Source: Bradyrhizobium guangdongense
Lineage (GTDB): Bacteria; Pseudomonadota; Alphaproteobacteria; Rhizobiales; Xanthobacteraceae
Assembly: GCF_004114975.1 (NCBI RefSeq)
Contig: NZ_CP030051.1
Location: 2,418,001 to 2,482,000 of the forward strand
Reading direction: 5' to 3'
Length of the DNA: 64,000 nucleotides
Part shown: positions 8,720 through 16,608 of the stretch, in pieces
How positions within the stretch are numbered: the first letter of the stretch is position 1
How the letters are laid out: every line of letters begins with the position of its first letter
Program-made: the position numbers and the translations under genes
The notes under the pieces: generated by a model
What the model was told of the DNA's origin: nothing
The model's input: only the letters and a program-made list of their open reading frames with translations
Databases searched by the model: none

Positions 8720-8748
8720 ACAACTGCCACTGCAAAGCCCTTAAACAT
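8614..8748 (-). CDS. 44-residue small secreted or membrane-anchored protein
   Basis: The minus-strand ATG at 8748 is preceded by AGGAGAGG about 5-7 bases upstream, a strong ribosome site. The product starts MFKGFAVAVVAMITTAQ, a short hydrophobic signal-like segment. It continues LDQYLTNGRYTDAAMGMLRQ and ends in IRHSFGF. Immediately downstream lies a degraded duplicate of the region from LDQYL onward. The gene is too short for standard gene finders; support is the ribosome site, the signal-like start and the duplication. Function unknown. Confidence 0.55.
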   Translation of the reverse strand: MFKGFAVAVVAMITTAQLDQYLTNGRYTDAAMGMLRQIRHSFGF

Positions 8749-8886
8749 TGGGCCTCTCCTTCAAAAGACCGCCAACTCGGCGTATTGAAAGATTTAAGCG
8801 TTCTCAGAATTTGCTGCCGCCTATGCGACCTAATATGGAAATGGTGGCAGTGATCAGTAACCACTTCCTTAACGGGCCCGATCTCG

Positions 8887-9198
8887 ATGCGCGAACCGGG
8901 CTCCGGACATGCACGGTCTCGTCCTGCCAAACTCGGTCCTCACCATCAGGCGTATCATGCGAGCGGGTCGCAAGTGATTTGGGTGTGCTTGGTGACTGCA
9001 CCGAGGTATCTACCACGCGAGAGTGCCTGCCTTTCAACGCTGGACCTTTTCCAAGGGGTAAGCACCTCCGCAGGCTCCACGAAAGTGGCAGCCGTCCCCG
9101 AGCCGTCCACATGGGCCATGATGATGCTCGGCTTCTGCGGCCTTGGCTTCATGGCGTATCGGCGCAAACAGATCGGCAGCGCGCTCGCAGTCACCTGA
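8887..9198 (+). pseudogene. Orphan PEP-CTERM sorting tail
   Basis: The last ~35 codons read [20 protein letters not shown] followed by MAYRRKQ. This is a textbook PEP-CTERM signal: PEP motif, hydrophobic segment, basic cluster, recognised by exosortase. The upstream part of the frame (from 8887) shows no secreted-protein character, no signal peptide and poor coding texture. This looks like the 3' end of a PEP-CTERM protein whose body has been lost. No exosortase gene is in the window. Confidence 0.55.
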
Positions 9199-9225
9199 GC
9201 GCCTCCGCATCTGATCGATCACGAC

Positions 9226-9254
9226 AAAGTCGCTCCTGATCGGGGCGGCTTTTT
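9226..9254 (+). terminator. Rho-independent terminator-like hairpin
   Basis: GTCGCTCC pairs, allowing G-U wobbles, with GGGGCGGC across a 5-base loop, followed by five T residues. It lies ~30 bp after the PEP-CTERM fragment stop and may be that gene's original terminator. Confidence 0.5.
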
Positions 9255-9507
9255 GCTACCATCACTAGATGCTCACCCTTCGCCCGATCGGCCCAGATGA
9301 CTATTCGGTTCACGAGGAAGGCGACCGATCGGCCGCATCCGCTTCGCTAGCGACCGTGCGCCAGCGCTGTGGCTATGGGCGTCACGGTGACCTTGCCGGG
9401 TCCGCCGTTCGACTTAGCCTGTAAGTGCCGAACGGTAGAGCGCAGAAAATAGCTGCTGCTGTTCTTATCTGATTCAAGCTGGCGTTCTGCGTGCGCTTGG
9501 CCAACTT

Positions 9508-9602
9508 GCGGGGAACGTGTTTGATGTCTATGGGCTCGCCGATGCCAGCAGTTTGCTCCGGCAAAAGCTGGCGCAAGGGCAGAAGAAAAATTCGCGGATT
9601 GG
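9508..9602 (+). pseudogene. Decayed copy of the small gene at 8055-8261
   Basis: The stretch gcggg...gtgtttgatgtctat is followed by ggctcgccgatgcc, then ctccgg, then tggcgcaag, matching 8050-8170 except for an internal deletion of ~36-46 bp and point changes. No intact frame remains. It records a past duplication within this region. Confidence 0.5.
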
Positions 9603-9651
9603 AGCCTCGGCGTGGCAATGTAAACCACAGCAAAAAACTAAGTAGATTGTG

Positions 9652-9897
9652 TCACTGGCCTCGCGAATAGTCCGACGATCCCCGCAGACGTGCGAGCTTT
9701 TCAGCGTCAATTGCAGCTCGCACTTCTCGTGCCGCTTTTAAGGCCCGCCGCATGAAGGGGTCTTCCGTATCCTTAGTGAAGGTAATGAGGCGGACACACT
9801 GCTGGCAGTTGATCTGATGGCCGTCACGCACCCTCTGTGATCGTTCATTGAACAGCCTGGTGCAGAACGGGCATCTGACTTTGACTTTGTCGTCCAT
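9652..9897 (-). CDS. Small zinc-ribbon-like protein
   Basis: An 81-residue protein with CPFC near residue 9 and NCQQC near residue 30, a two-knuckle zinc-ribbon pattern, followed by a charged helix (DPFMRRALKAAREVRAAIDA). A GAGG ribosome site sits about 10 bases before the ATG. Such proteins often bind nucleic acid or act as adaptors. It has no operon partner. Confidence 0.65.
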   Translation of the reverse strand: MDDKVKVRCPFCTRLFNERSQRVRDGHQINCQQCVRLITFTKDTEDPFMRRALKAAREVRAAIDAEKLARLRGSSDYSRGQ

Positions 9898-10107
9898 CGA
9901 CGCCGACCTCTACCGATTTGACAAGCTATGATTCTCATCTAGCTGCTGTTTCGATCGAGTAAACCGATCCGCCCACATGCGGTTAATAGCTGTTAGTGAT
10001 GGCGCACCACTCGTCCGTCCGTCCTTCCCGAACCCTCACGCCGCATCGCTTGGCCCACGTGGCGACTCAGCTTATCGATCCCGCATAAAGCACGCTGCTG
10101 CCCCTCC

Positions 10108-10551
10108 TTCAGCGACACGGAAGCCGCCGCCCGCAAGCCGATCGAGATCGCCAGCGTCATCGAGCTGGTGCAGGGCAGACGGATCTACATCGAGCTTATC
10201 AACGCGCCGTTCCTCAAGATGAGAGGCAGCGGCGAGGAATTTCGCGCAGGCATCGCGCTCGCGCTCGAGCGCGGCTGGATCGAGCTGCATGGGTCGGGGA
10301 CGTTCGTTCGGTTGGTCAACGTGCCGTTCTTCAATATGGGCGGTAGCGGCGAGGATTTCGCGCAGGCATCACGGTCGCCCAAGACGGCGGCTGGCTCGAG
10401 CTGCACGAGTCAGGGACGTATCTGCGGCTGATGAAGGCAACTCTTTCGCTTGACCGTGAGAGCTGCAGGTCCCGCCCGCTTTGCCCCGAGAAGCGGACTA
10501 AAAGCAGACTGCTCAGAATGGGAGCGATGGGTCAGGTAGCGAAAGTTTAGC
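10108..10551 (+). pseudogene. Hypothetical gene remnant with an internal 117-bp duplication and frameshift
   Basis: The frame reads RKPIEIASVIELVQGRRIYI, then two versions of one ~39-residue unit. The first (10201 on) is NAPFLKMRGSGEEFRAGIAL plus a GWIELHGSGTFVRL ending. The second (10318 on) is NVPFFNMGGSGEDF, in which one missing A shifts the frame; restoring it gives RAGITVAQDGGWLELHESGT. No start codon is visible upstream. The unit resembles a conserved Bradyrhizobium hypothetical protein (IYIELIN... ESGTF). Function unknown. Confidence 0.45.
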
Positions 10552-10588
10552 TATTCGGTGATTAGTTCCGCGCCATCGGCCGCGCGGG

Positions 10589-11668
10589 CTACCGATTCAG
10601 CGCGACCTCCTTGAATGCAATCACGAGCGCCTTTTCGAGTTTTCCTTGCATGCCCAAGAGAGTGCCGTATGCCTCGGCCCGAGACATCGTCGGCTTATAG
10701 TGGCGATGCTCGATCAACGCGGCGAATATGTCGGAGATGGTCAACATTCTAACGATGTCGCTGATGCTGCCGGCGCAGAGCGCGTCCGGATACCCGCTGC
10801 CGTCGAGATATTCGTGATGATGCCGGACGGCATCAAGAATTTCAGGTGAGACCCCGGTTTGGGCTTTCATGAATTCGAATCCCGTTACCGGGTGCGTTTC
10901 GACAAGTACCCGCTCGTCCGCGTTTAACCGTCCCGGCTTGTCAAGTATCGCTATGGGGATGGCCGCCTTACCGATGTCGTGAAAGATCGCGGCAGAGTAC
11001 AAGCGCTCGAGATCAGCTGGCTTCAGTCCCAGGCTAAGTCCGAAGTCGATGGCTACGCCGGTAACCAGCAGGCAGTGCTGGTAGGTCCCTTCGTGGTGGC
11101 GCCGCACGGTTGCCAGCCACTCGGTAAGCCCTCGCTCCCTGATCCGATCAGCCACCTTTGCGCCCGCTTGTTTCGCGCCGATCACATCCAGCGGCTTGTT
11201 CAACGACACCGCAGTGAACATCGATCCGATAGCGTCAACTGCGGCATGGACTGCGATGCCGGGCTGCGCCGCTCCGGCGTCGGCCGACTTAGCTTGATCG
11301 TGCAACGCTTCGAATAACCGCGGCGGGCTAATAGTGCTCGGTACAGCGAGTGTGGCTCCAAGTGCATAAGCTTGCGAGATCCCGACGTGAGATGGATGCT
11401 CCACGAGGAATATCCGCCGGGGAACCTTGGCTATTCGAGCATTTCTCTTTTTTAGAGCAGCGATGTTATCGATCATCCGCAGATCGGCCCGGACAACCAG
11501 CGCGTCGGGTACGTCCGTAAGCTTTGCTTCGAGATCGAGACGTTCACCTGCGACGCGGAATCTTCGGCTGAGCATGCTGCAGAGGTCCGAAAGGCCGACG
11601 GCAGTATCGGCCAGAACCTGCACAAACTTTGGAGTAGTGCTCATGAGGTCGGACAATGGATCTCTCAC
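10589..11668 (-). CDS. HD-GYP domain cyclic-di-GMP phosphodiesterase with an N-terminal receiver-like domain
   Basis: About 359 residues. The first ~130 residues look like a degenerate receiver or sensor domain. The HD-GYP domain covers roughly 170-350: HHEGTYQHCLLVTGVA, FHDIGKAAIP (the HD pair), ETHPVTGFEFM, HHHEYLDGSGYP (the GYP part) and ISDIFAALIEHRHYKP. These metal-binding residues are intact, so hydrolysis of c-di-GMP is likely. The GTG at 11668 overlaps the upstream stop (GTGA); ATG 11644 is an alternative start. It ends a four-gene cluster with a PilZ protein. Confidence 0.85.
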   Translation of the reverse strand: MRDPLSDLMSTTPKFVQVLADTAVGLSDLCSMLSRRFRVAGERLDLEAKLTDVPDALVVRADLRMIDNIAALKKRNARIAKVPRRIFLVEHPSHVGISQAYALGATLAVPSTISPPRLFEALHDQAKSADAGAAQPGIAVHAAVDAIGSMFTAVSLNKPLDVIGAKQAGAKVADRIRERGLTEWLATVRRHHEGTYQHCLLVTGVAIDFGLSLGLKPADLERLYSAAIFHDIGKAAIPIAILDKPGRLNADERVLVETHPVTGFEFMKAQTGVSPEILDAVRHHHEYLDGSGYPDALCAGSISDIVRMLTISDIFAALIEHRHYKPTMSRAEAYGTLLGMQGKLEKALVIAFKEVALNR

Positions 11669-11892
11669 ATCCAAAACGATCCCTGTTCCTCAGGTGCTTC
11701 GTTCAACCAGATCAGCGCCTCGCGCAATTCCAGGAACAACAATCGCTCTTCCGAGGCGGACGACCCGTCACCGTTGGACAGATAAAGAATAAAGTCCTTG
11801 CTCCCATTCCGAAACAGCGCCTCTCTAGCCTCGCAAATTGCTAACGATGAGGCGTCGATAAAGGAAACCGTCCGCGAAAAGAGTAGCTGCAT
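11665..11892 (-). CDS. Small hypothetical protein in the HD-GYP/PilZ cluster
   Basis: A 75-residue protein from the ATG at 11892: MQLLFSRTVSFIDASSLAIC, then FRNGSKDFILYLSNGDGSSA and a Leu/Glu-rich helix. It is acidic, without membrane segments. The stop overlaps the HD-GYP gene start, implying co-translation. It may be a small partner of the signalling proteins; no family was recognised. Confidence 0.6.
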   Translation of the reverse strand: MQLLFSRTVSFIDASSLAICEAREALFRNGSKDFILYLSNGDGSSASEERLLFLELREALIWLNEAPEEQGSFWM

Positions 11893-11928
11893 ATGATGCA
11901 ATGCGTTGCTCAAGAAGGGATGTCCCGC

Positions 11929-12252
11929 TTATGGCGTAGGAGCGGAATTATTCTGTTTTATCGCGACCGCGCGCTTTCTCGTTTTCTCCGTGAGGAAGTG
12001 GACACCAACCTGTGCTCCGTTGACCCAAACCAGCTCACACCGTCGAAATGCCAAACCGGTGGAAGACAGAACGAGGAAAAATTCCTGAGCCTTGAGCACG
12101 TCGGTGGACCCCTCTACTTCGAGCTTCGCCCCGGTCGCAGAGGCGTCGAGGAGAATGCATCCTCGCCGCCAAGTCCCGTCTGCGCCGACGATGTTGACCA
12201 GGTGCTTGTGTTCAAAATGTACGCGGCTGGCCTTTCGGCTGCTCCCCCTCAT
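11929..12252 (-). CDS. PilZ domain protein (c-di-GMP receptor)
   Basis: A 107-residue single-domain PilZ protein. It starts MRGSSRKASRVHF, where the RxxxR-type motif is expected, and includes DASATGAKLEV, a D/NxSxxG-type motif. It ends with a beta strand CELVWVNGAQVGVHFL. The ATG at 12252 has GGGGGA six bases upstream; the frame extends to 12318 without support. Next to an HD-GYP phosphodiesterase it probably reads the c-di-GMP level. Confidence 0.85.
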   Translation of the reverse strand: MRGSSRKASRVHFEHKHLVNIVGADGTWRRGCILLDASATGAKLEVEGSTDVLKAQEFFLVLSSTGLAFRRCELVWVNGAQVGVHFLTEKTRKRAVAIKQNNSAPTP

Positions 12253-12601
12253 CGCAATCCCCCAAATTGAAGGCACCAGGTTCAAATGATTGTTTTTCAA
12301 AAAGCGTGCGCAGCTCACCGCGCGCAGCGGTGAGGAGCTGATCGATGCGCTCGGACTGAGATATCAGTTGGTTTGCCGTTGTCCTGCTCGACAGTTGCCC
12401 GATCAACAATCGAATACTGGCGTTGGCCAGTTCGAGAATGAAGATCGCTCGTCCCAAATCCTCTGCTGAGCTGGGTTCTTGAGTTTCAACGGTCGAGACG
12501 AGCGCGCCAACCTGCGTTAGGATGGCGCGTGGATCGAAGCCTGATCGCTTCGACCCAGTGTGGCAGCGGCTAGGCCGGCGGAATTCCAGCACGGTAGACA
12601 T
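12212..12601 (-). CDS. Hypothetical helical protein overlapping the PilZ gene
   Basis: A 129-residue protein from the ATG at 12601 (MSTVLEFRRPSRC). The middle is helical and leucine-rich (DLGRAIFILELANASIRLLI, SERIDQLLTAARGELRTLF). The end overlaps the start of the PilZ gene by 41 bp, more than a usual coupling overlap, so either this C-terminus is non-essential or the gene is slightly extended. Function unknown. Confidence 0.55.
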   Translation of the reverse strand: MSTVLEFRRPSRCHTGSKRSGFDPRAILTQVGALVSTVETQEPSSAEDLGRAIFILELANASIRLLIGQLSSRTTANQLISQSERIDQLLTAARGELRTLFEKQSFEPGAFNLGDCDEGEQPKGQPRTF

Positions 12602-12830
12602 GTGGTTCAAAATCCGTTTGGGCTTCATTGCCCATCACGCAAATCAACAAACAACAGGCCGCGAGAATATGAGCACAAGCCTCGTCGTTGCCGCCCGTGT
12701 GTCACTTGCGGCTTCGCGGACAACAATCAGGTCGCGCGGCGCCCCGTTCAGCCATTTCATCCTTAAGTTGCTAACATAAGTTAAAGAGAAGTTCCATGGA
12801 AGGTGTTTAGATACCTTTAGATCCAAGGAT

Positions 12831-12992
12831 TTTGCGGGAGAGGGCGAGGCCGTCGTGCTCGGCACCGTCGGCGTCTCCGATTTCAACGCCCTGCACAGCC
12901 GGAAGCACGATCACGAGGTCCAGCTCTATGCCTTCGACGTGCTCGCCATGGACGGCGACGACCTCCGGCCGCTGCCGCTGCACGGATGCGAG
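12831..12992 (+). pseudogene. Internal fragment of an ATP-dependent DNA ligase (LigD/LigC type)
   Basis: The frame reads GEGEAVVLGTVGVSDFNALH, SRKHDHEVQLYAFDVLAMDG and DDLRPLPLH. This matches the ligase core motif III region (DGEAVV... F..L..R... YAFDVL...DG.DLR.LPL). The adenylation Lys and the OB-fold are missing on both sides, and a 5' part with a start is absent. It lies ~130 bp from a broken IS5-type transposase. With the intact ku at 4387 it points to a dismantled end-joining locus. Bases 13005-13116 hold a second open piece (EVIAALKKAIAAPCPTERLR) of unknown origin. Confidence 0.7.
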
Positions 12993-13118
12993 ACCTTACG
13001 CAGAAGTCATCGCCGCGCTCAAGAAGGCCATCGCCGCGCCCTGTCCGACCGAGCGGCTGAGATGGCTGCAGGCCGCGGCGACAACTCTTGCACGCCTAGG
13101 GTCTCTACCGAATTAACG

Positions 13119-13885
13119 AACTCTGATTCCTTTGCACCAACCTGATGCGATGCGGGGGAAGCTCGATGCGTAAGGGACTGTTCTGGCTTAACGACAAGCT
13201 GTGGGCTCGGATAGAGCCGCATTTGCCGCCGAACCAGACCGGTCCGGCTCGCGATGACGATCGCCGCATCATCATCGGTATCGTTCACATGGTTCAATGC
13301 GGCGCACGTTGGCGCGATTGTCCGCCCGACTATGGTGCCTACACAACGATCTGCAATCGGTTCGATCAATGGGTCAAGCGTGGGCATTGGCAGGCGATCT
13401 TCGAAGTGCTTGCCCGCGGCGGCAAGGATGGCGTGACCTTGTCCATCGACGCCACCTCGACCAAGGCGCATCGCTCGGCGAGCGGTGGAAAAGGGGGAGC
13501 ACAAACAGCGGTCGGCCTCGCGTGGCGGACGGACCACGAAAATCCACGCGCTGAGCGATCCTGATTGCAGGCCTTGCGCATTTCACCTAACTCCGGGACA
13601 AGACACCGGCATCGCCGCAGCTGGAACTCGCGCCACCCATGTCGGCCCTCATTGGCGACAAGGGCTATGACGGTGATGGCTTGCGCGCCGAAATCCTCAA
13701 TCGCGGCGCCAAGCCCGTCATTTCAAACAAATCCAACCGGGTAAGCCTCCACAGCTTCAAAAAGCGCATCTATAAAGGGCGAAATGTCATCGAACGCTGC
13801 TTCTGCAGGCTCAAGGACTTCCGGCGCATCGCAACCCCTTACGACAAGCTCGCCAGAAATTTCCTGGCTGCAATTCACCTCGATG
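13119..13885 (+). mobile_element. Degenerate IS5-family (IS427-like) insertion sequence
   Basis: Holds a broken two-frame DDE transposase. The left end probably lies near the ctctgattc motif at about 13124, and the right end is missing: transposase similarity ends after LARNFLAAIHL at ~13884 and no inverted repeat was found. The boundaries are therefore approximate. It sits between the ligase fragment and a small exported-protein gene. Confidence 0.65.
13166..13885 (+). pseudogene. IS5-family transposase, frameshifted and 3' truncated
   Basis: OrfA starts at 13166 (MRKGLFWLNDKLWARIEPHL) and includes MVQCGARWRDCPPDYG and the first catalytic Asp in LSIDATSTKAHRSASGG. An A4G5 run near 13490 (GGAAAAGGGGGAG) is a likely programmed frameshift site leading into orfB (SRGGRTTKIHALSDPDCRPC). 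A second, non-programmed break near 13605 separates this from MSALIGDKGYDGDGLRAEIL and YKGRNVIERCFCRLKDFRRI. The normal C-terminus is missing. The element is probably immobile. Confidence 0.8.
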
Positions 13886-13996
13886 GGCGAGCAAATTATC
13901 TGGCCCGGGCTAAATTTTCGGCACTCGCGTTCGCGGGCCCGATGGACTTGACGGACGCCATCAGGTTGAATGGGGCAAGCGAGGTTAGGTACGACA

Positions 13997-14278
13997 ATGA
14001 CGTCGAAATATCTGCTGGTCCTGCTTTTGATCGCCTCGCCGGCTGCGGCGCAGGTGAAGCCTGCTCTCAAAGCCTCGGCGGCGCATCCCGACCCTTGCGC
14101 TCCTATCGGGCGCACCGCGGACGGCAAACTGGTCTATTCCATGAAATGCGAGAGCCTGCCGGCACCGCCTCCGCCCCCGGCGCAGGCGGACCTGAAAGAG
14201 GCTCCCGCGCCGGCTGCAGAGCCGGAGCCGGAGGTGCGGCGGAGCGGCCTGTTCGGCTGGTCTTACGACCGCAGGTGA
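13997..14278 (+). CDS. Small exported Pro-rich hypothetical protein
   Basis: 93 residues with a Sec-type signal MTSKYLLVLLLIASPAAAQ, then a short segment with two cysteines (DPCAPIG, SMKCES) and a Pro/Ala/Glu-rich linker. The end is a conserved-looking GLFGWSYDRR. The ATG at 13997 starts the signal peptide; the longer frame adds nine unneeded residues. Probably periplasmic, function unknown. It precedes the purine genes but is 88 bp away with no sign of coupling. Confidence 0.65.
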   Translation: MTSKYLLVLLLIASPAAAQVKPALKASAAHPDPCAPIGRTADGKLVYSMKCESLPAPPPPPAQADLKEAPAPAAEPEPEVRRSGLFGWSYDRR

Positions 14279-14366
14279 AGGGGTGAGCGCCACTTGCGCA
14301 AAGCCCGCTGGAGTGCTCTTTCCTTGAAGTCTCCATGGGCCATGGTCCCGGAGCCAGAGACATGAG

Positions 14367-14780
14367 ATGAGCAAACTCGTTATCCGTGCTGGTGATTTCA
14401 CCTTCGATGCCCGTTTCGAAGAGCAGGCGGCGCCCAAGACCGTTGAGGCGTTTCGCAAGGCGCTGCCATTCGAGAGCCACATCATCCATGTGCGCTGGAG
14501 CGGTGAAGCCGTCTGGATGCCGCTTGGCGATCTCGACTTCGGCGTCGGATACGAGAATCACACCAGCTATCCTGCGCCGGGACAGATCATTCTTTATCCC
14601 GGCGGCATCAGCGAGACCGAGATCCTGATAGCCTATGGCGGTGTCCGCTTCGCAAGCAAGGTAGGCCAGCTCGCCGGCAATCACTTCATCACGCTAACCT
14701 CGGGTCTTGAGAACCTGGCAACGTTGGGCAAGAGCGTGCTGTGGAATGGCGCGCTGCCGATCCGCTTTGAGGAAGTCTGA
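14367..14780 (+). CDS. DUF3830 family protein (cyclophilin-like fold)
   Basis: 137 residues matching DUF3830: an N-terminal strand MSKLVIRAGDFTFDARFEEQ, TVEAFRKALPFESHIIHVRW SGEA, GQIILYPGGISETEILIAYG and the C-terminal LWNGALPIRFEEV. DUF3830 proteins have a cyclophilin-like barrel and no settled function. Its stop touches the GTG start of the allantoinase gene (0 bp), so the two are co-translated and followed 4 bp later by the OHCU/HIU gene. That places it in ureide catabolism as a possible enzyme or binding protein. Confidence 0.8.
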   Translation: MSKLVIRAGDFTFDARFEEQAAPKTVEAFRKALPFESHIIHVRWSGEAVWMPLGDLDFGVGYENHTSYPAPGQIILYPGGISETEILIAYGGVRFASKVGQLAGNHFITLTSGLENLATLGKSVLWNGALPIRFEEV

Positions 14781-15716
14781 GTGAGCGATATCAACTACCC
14801 CCGTGATCTCCGCGGTTACGGCCGCAACCCGCCGCACCCACAATGGCCCGGCAACGCTAGGGTCGCGGTGCAGTTCGTCGTCAATTTCGAGGAAGGCGGC
14901 GAGAACAACATCTTGCATGGCGACCGGGCCTCGGAAGCGTTCCTCTCCGACGTGCTCGGCGCACAACCCTGGCCCGGCCAGCGTCACGCCAATATCGAAT
15001 CCATGTTCGAATATGGCTCGCGCGCCGGCTTCTGGCGGCTGTGGCGGGTGTTTGGCGAGCGGAAGTGGCCGACCACCGTGTTCGGCGTCGCTACTGCACT
15101 CAAGCGCAATCCGGAAATCGTCGCGGCCATGAAGGAGTCCGACTGGGACATCGCGAGCCACAGCCTGAAGTGGATCGAGCACAAGGACATGACGGAAGCG
15201 CAGGAGCGCGCCGAGATTGTCGAGGCGATCCGCGTCCATACCGAGGCCACCGGTGCGCGGCCGCTCGGCTGGTACACCGGCCGCTCCTCCATCAATACCA
15301 ACCGTCTGCTGATGGAGGAGGGAGGCTTCCTTTATCTGAGCGACTCCTATGCCGACGATCTGCCTTATTGGGTGAATGGCGCGAACGGCAAGCAGCTCAT
15401 CATCCCCTATACGCTTGACGCCAACGACATGCGGTTCATCAATCCGCAGGGCTTTTCCGAAGGCGAGCAGTTCTTCACCTATCTCAAGGACGCCTTCGAC
15501 GTGCTCTATGCGGAAGGGCAAACGGCACCGAAAATGATGTCGGTGGGCCTGCACTGCCGTCTCGCCGGCCGGCCCGGCCGTGCCGCGGGACTGATCCGCT
15601 TCCTCGACTATATCGGCAAGCACGAGCGCGTCTGGGTGCCGACGCGGCTACAGATCGCGCAGCATTGGCACGACAAGCACGCGCATCTTGCCTCTGACGC
15701 GTTCGAGATCAGGTGA
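14781..15716 (+). CDS. puuE: Allantoinase PuuE (polysaccharide-deacetylase fold)
   Basis: A 311-residue cofactor-independent allantoinase that hydrolyses allantoin to allantoate. It has the PuuE signature of the NodB-like deacetylase fold: YPRDLRGYGRNPPHPQWPGN, VQFVVNFEEGGENNILHGD, EYGSRAGFWRLWRVF, DIASHSLKWIEH and RPLGWYTGRSSINTNRLLME. The normal second metal ligands of polysaccharide deacetylases are replaced, as is typical of PuuE. The GTG start abuts the DUF3830 stop, and the next gene follows after 4 bp. Confidence 0.92.
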   Translation: MSDINYPRDLRGYGRNPPHPQWPGNARVAVQFVVNFEEGGENNILHGDRASEAFLSDVLGAQPWPGQRHANIESMFEYGSRAGFWRLWRVFGERKWPTTVFGVATALKRNPEIVAAMKESDWDIASHSLKWIEHKDMTEAQERAEIVEAIRVHTEATGARPLGWYTGRSSINTNRLLMEEGGFLYLSDSYADDLPYWVNGANGKQLIIPYTLDANDMRFINPQGFSEGEQFFTYLKDAFDVLYAEGQTAPKMMSVGLHCRLAGRPGRAAGLIRFLDYIGKHERVWVPTRLQIAQHWHDKHAHLASDAFEIR

Positions 15717-15720
15717 GGTA

Positions 15721-16608
15721 ATGGCGCAGATTCCGCTCGCCGATCTCAATGCTGCAAGCAAGGCCGATTTCGTTGCGGCACTCGCCAATGTCGTCGAATA
15801 TTCGCCGTGGATCGCCGAGCAGCTCGCCGGCAAGCGGCCGTTCGCCGGCATCAATCAGCTGCATGCCGCGTTGATGGCGGCGATCCAGGCCGCCGAACCC
15901 GACGTGCAGTTGGCGCTAATCCGCGCGCATCCCGATCTCGCCGACAAGACCCAGCGCGCGGCGGGACTGACGGCGGAATCGACCGGCGAGCAGAACAGCG
16001 CCGGCCTCGACCGGCTCTCGGCGGCCGAATACGCAGCGTTCGAACGCGTCAACAACGCCTATCGCGAAAAGTTCGGCTTCCCCTACATCGTCTGCGTGCG
16101 GCGTTACACCAGGGACTCGATCCTGCGCGACTTCGAGACGCGCCTGCGCAATATTGCCAAGACCGAGACGCGCCGCGCGATCGAGGAGATCGGCCGCATC
16201 TCGGCGCTGCGGCTCGATCAGCTGGTTGTTGCCGACGACAAACTGAAAGTGCACGGCCATCTGTCGACCCATGTGTTGGACAATCATGCGGGCAAGCCGG
16301 CATCCGGAATCGCGGTGGAGCTGCTTGAGCTCGCCGCGCTCGGCGAGAGCCGCGTGATCGCACGTGGCGTCACCAACGCCGATGGCCGCACCGACCCGCC
16401 GCTGATCGGCGGTCGCCCGTTGCCGATCGGTCGCTACGAGCTGCGCTTCGGCATCGCCAAATACTACGCCGAGCGCAACGTACAGCTTGCGGATCCGCCG
16501 TTCCTGGACGAGATCCCGCTGCGCTTCGCGATCAGCGAACCGGAGGGCCACTACCACGTGCCGTTGCTGGTCACGCCGTGGAGTTACTCGACTTATCGCG
16601 GCAGCTAG
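15721..16608 (+). CDS. Bifunctional OHCU decarboxylase / 5-hydroxyisourate hydrolase
   Basis: 295 residues combining two uricolytic steps. Residues ~1-165 are OHCU decarboxylase: AHPDLADKTQRAAGLTAES, the EQNSAGLDRL stretch and KFGFPYIVCVRRYTRDSIL. Residues ~175-295 are the transthyretin-like HIU hydrolase: LSTHVLDNHAGKPASGIAVE, ending in the diagnostic YRGS. Together they convert 5-hydroxyisourate to (S)-allantoin, the PuuE substrate. The start at 15721 has GAGG just upstream; the longer frame overlaps puuE. It ends tail-to-tail with the xanthine dehydrogenase gene, overlapping by 4 bp. Confidence 0.92.
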   Translation: MAQIPLADLNAASKADFVAALANVVEYSPWIAEQLAGKRPFAGINQLHAALMAAIQAAEPDVQLALIRAHPDLADKTQRAAGLTAESTGEQNSAGLDRLSAAEYAAFERVNNAYREKFGFPYIVCVRRYTRDSILRDFETRLRNIAKTETRRAIEEIGRISALRLDQLVVADDKLKVHGHLSTHVLDNHAGKPASGIAVELLELAALGESRVIARGVTNADGRTDPPLIGGRPLPIGRYELRFGIAKYYAERNVQLADPPFLDEIPLRFAISEPEGHYHVPLLVTPWSYSTYRGS

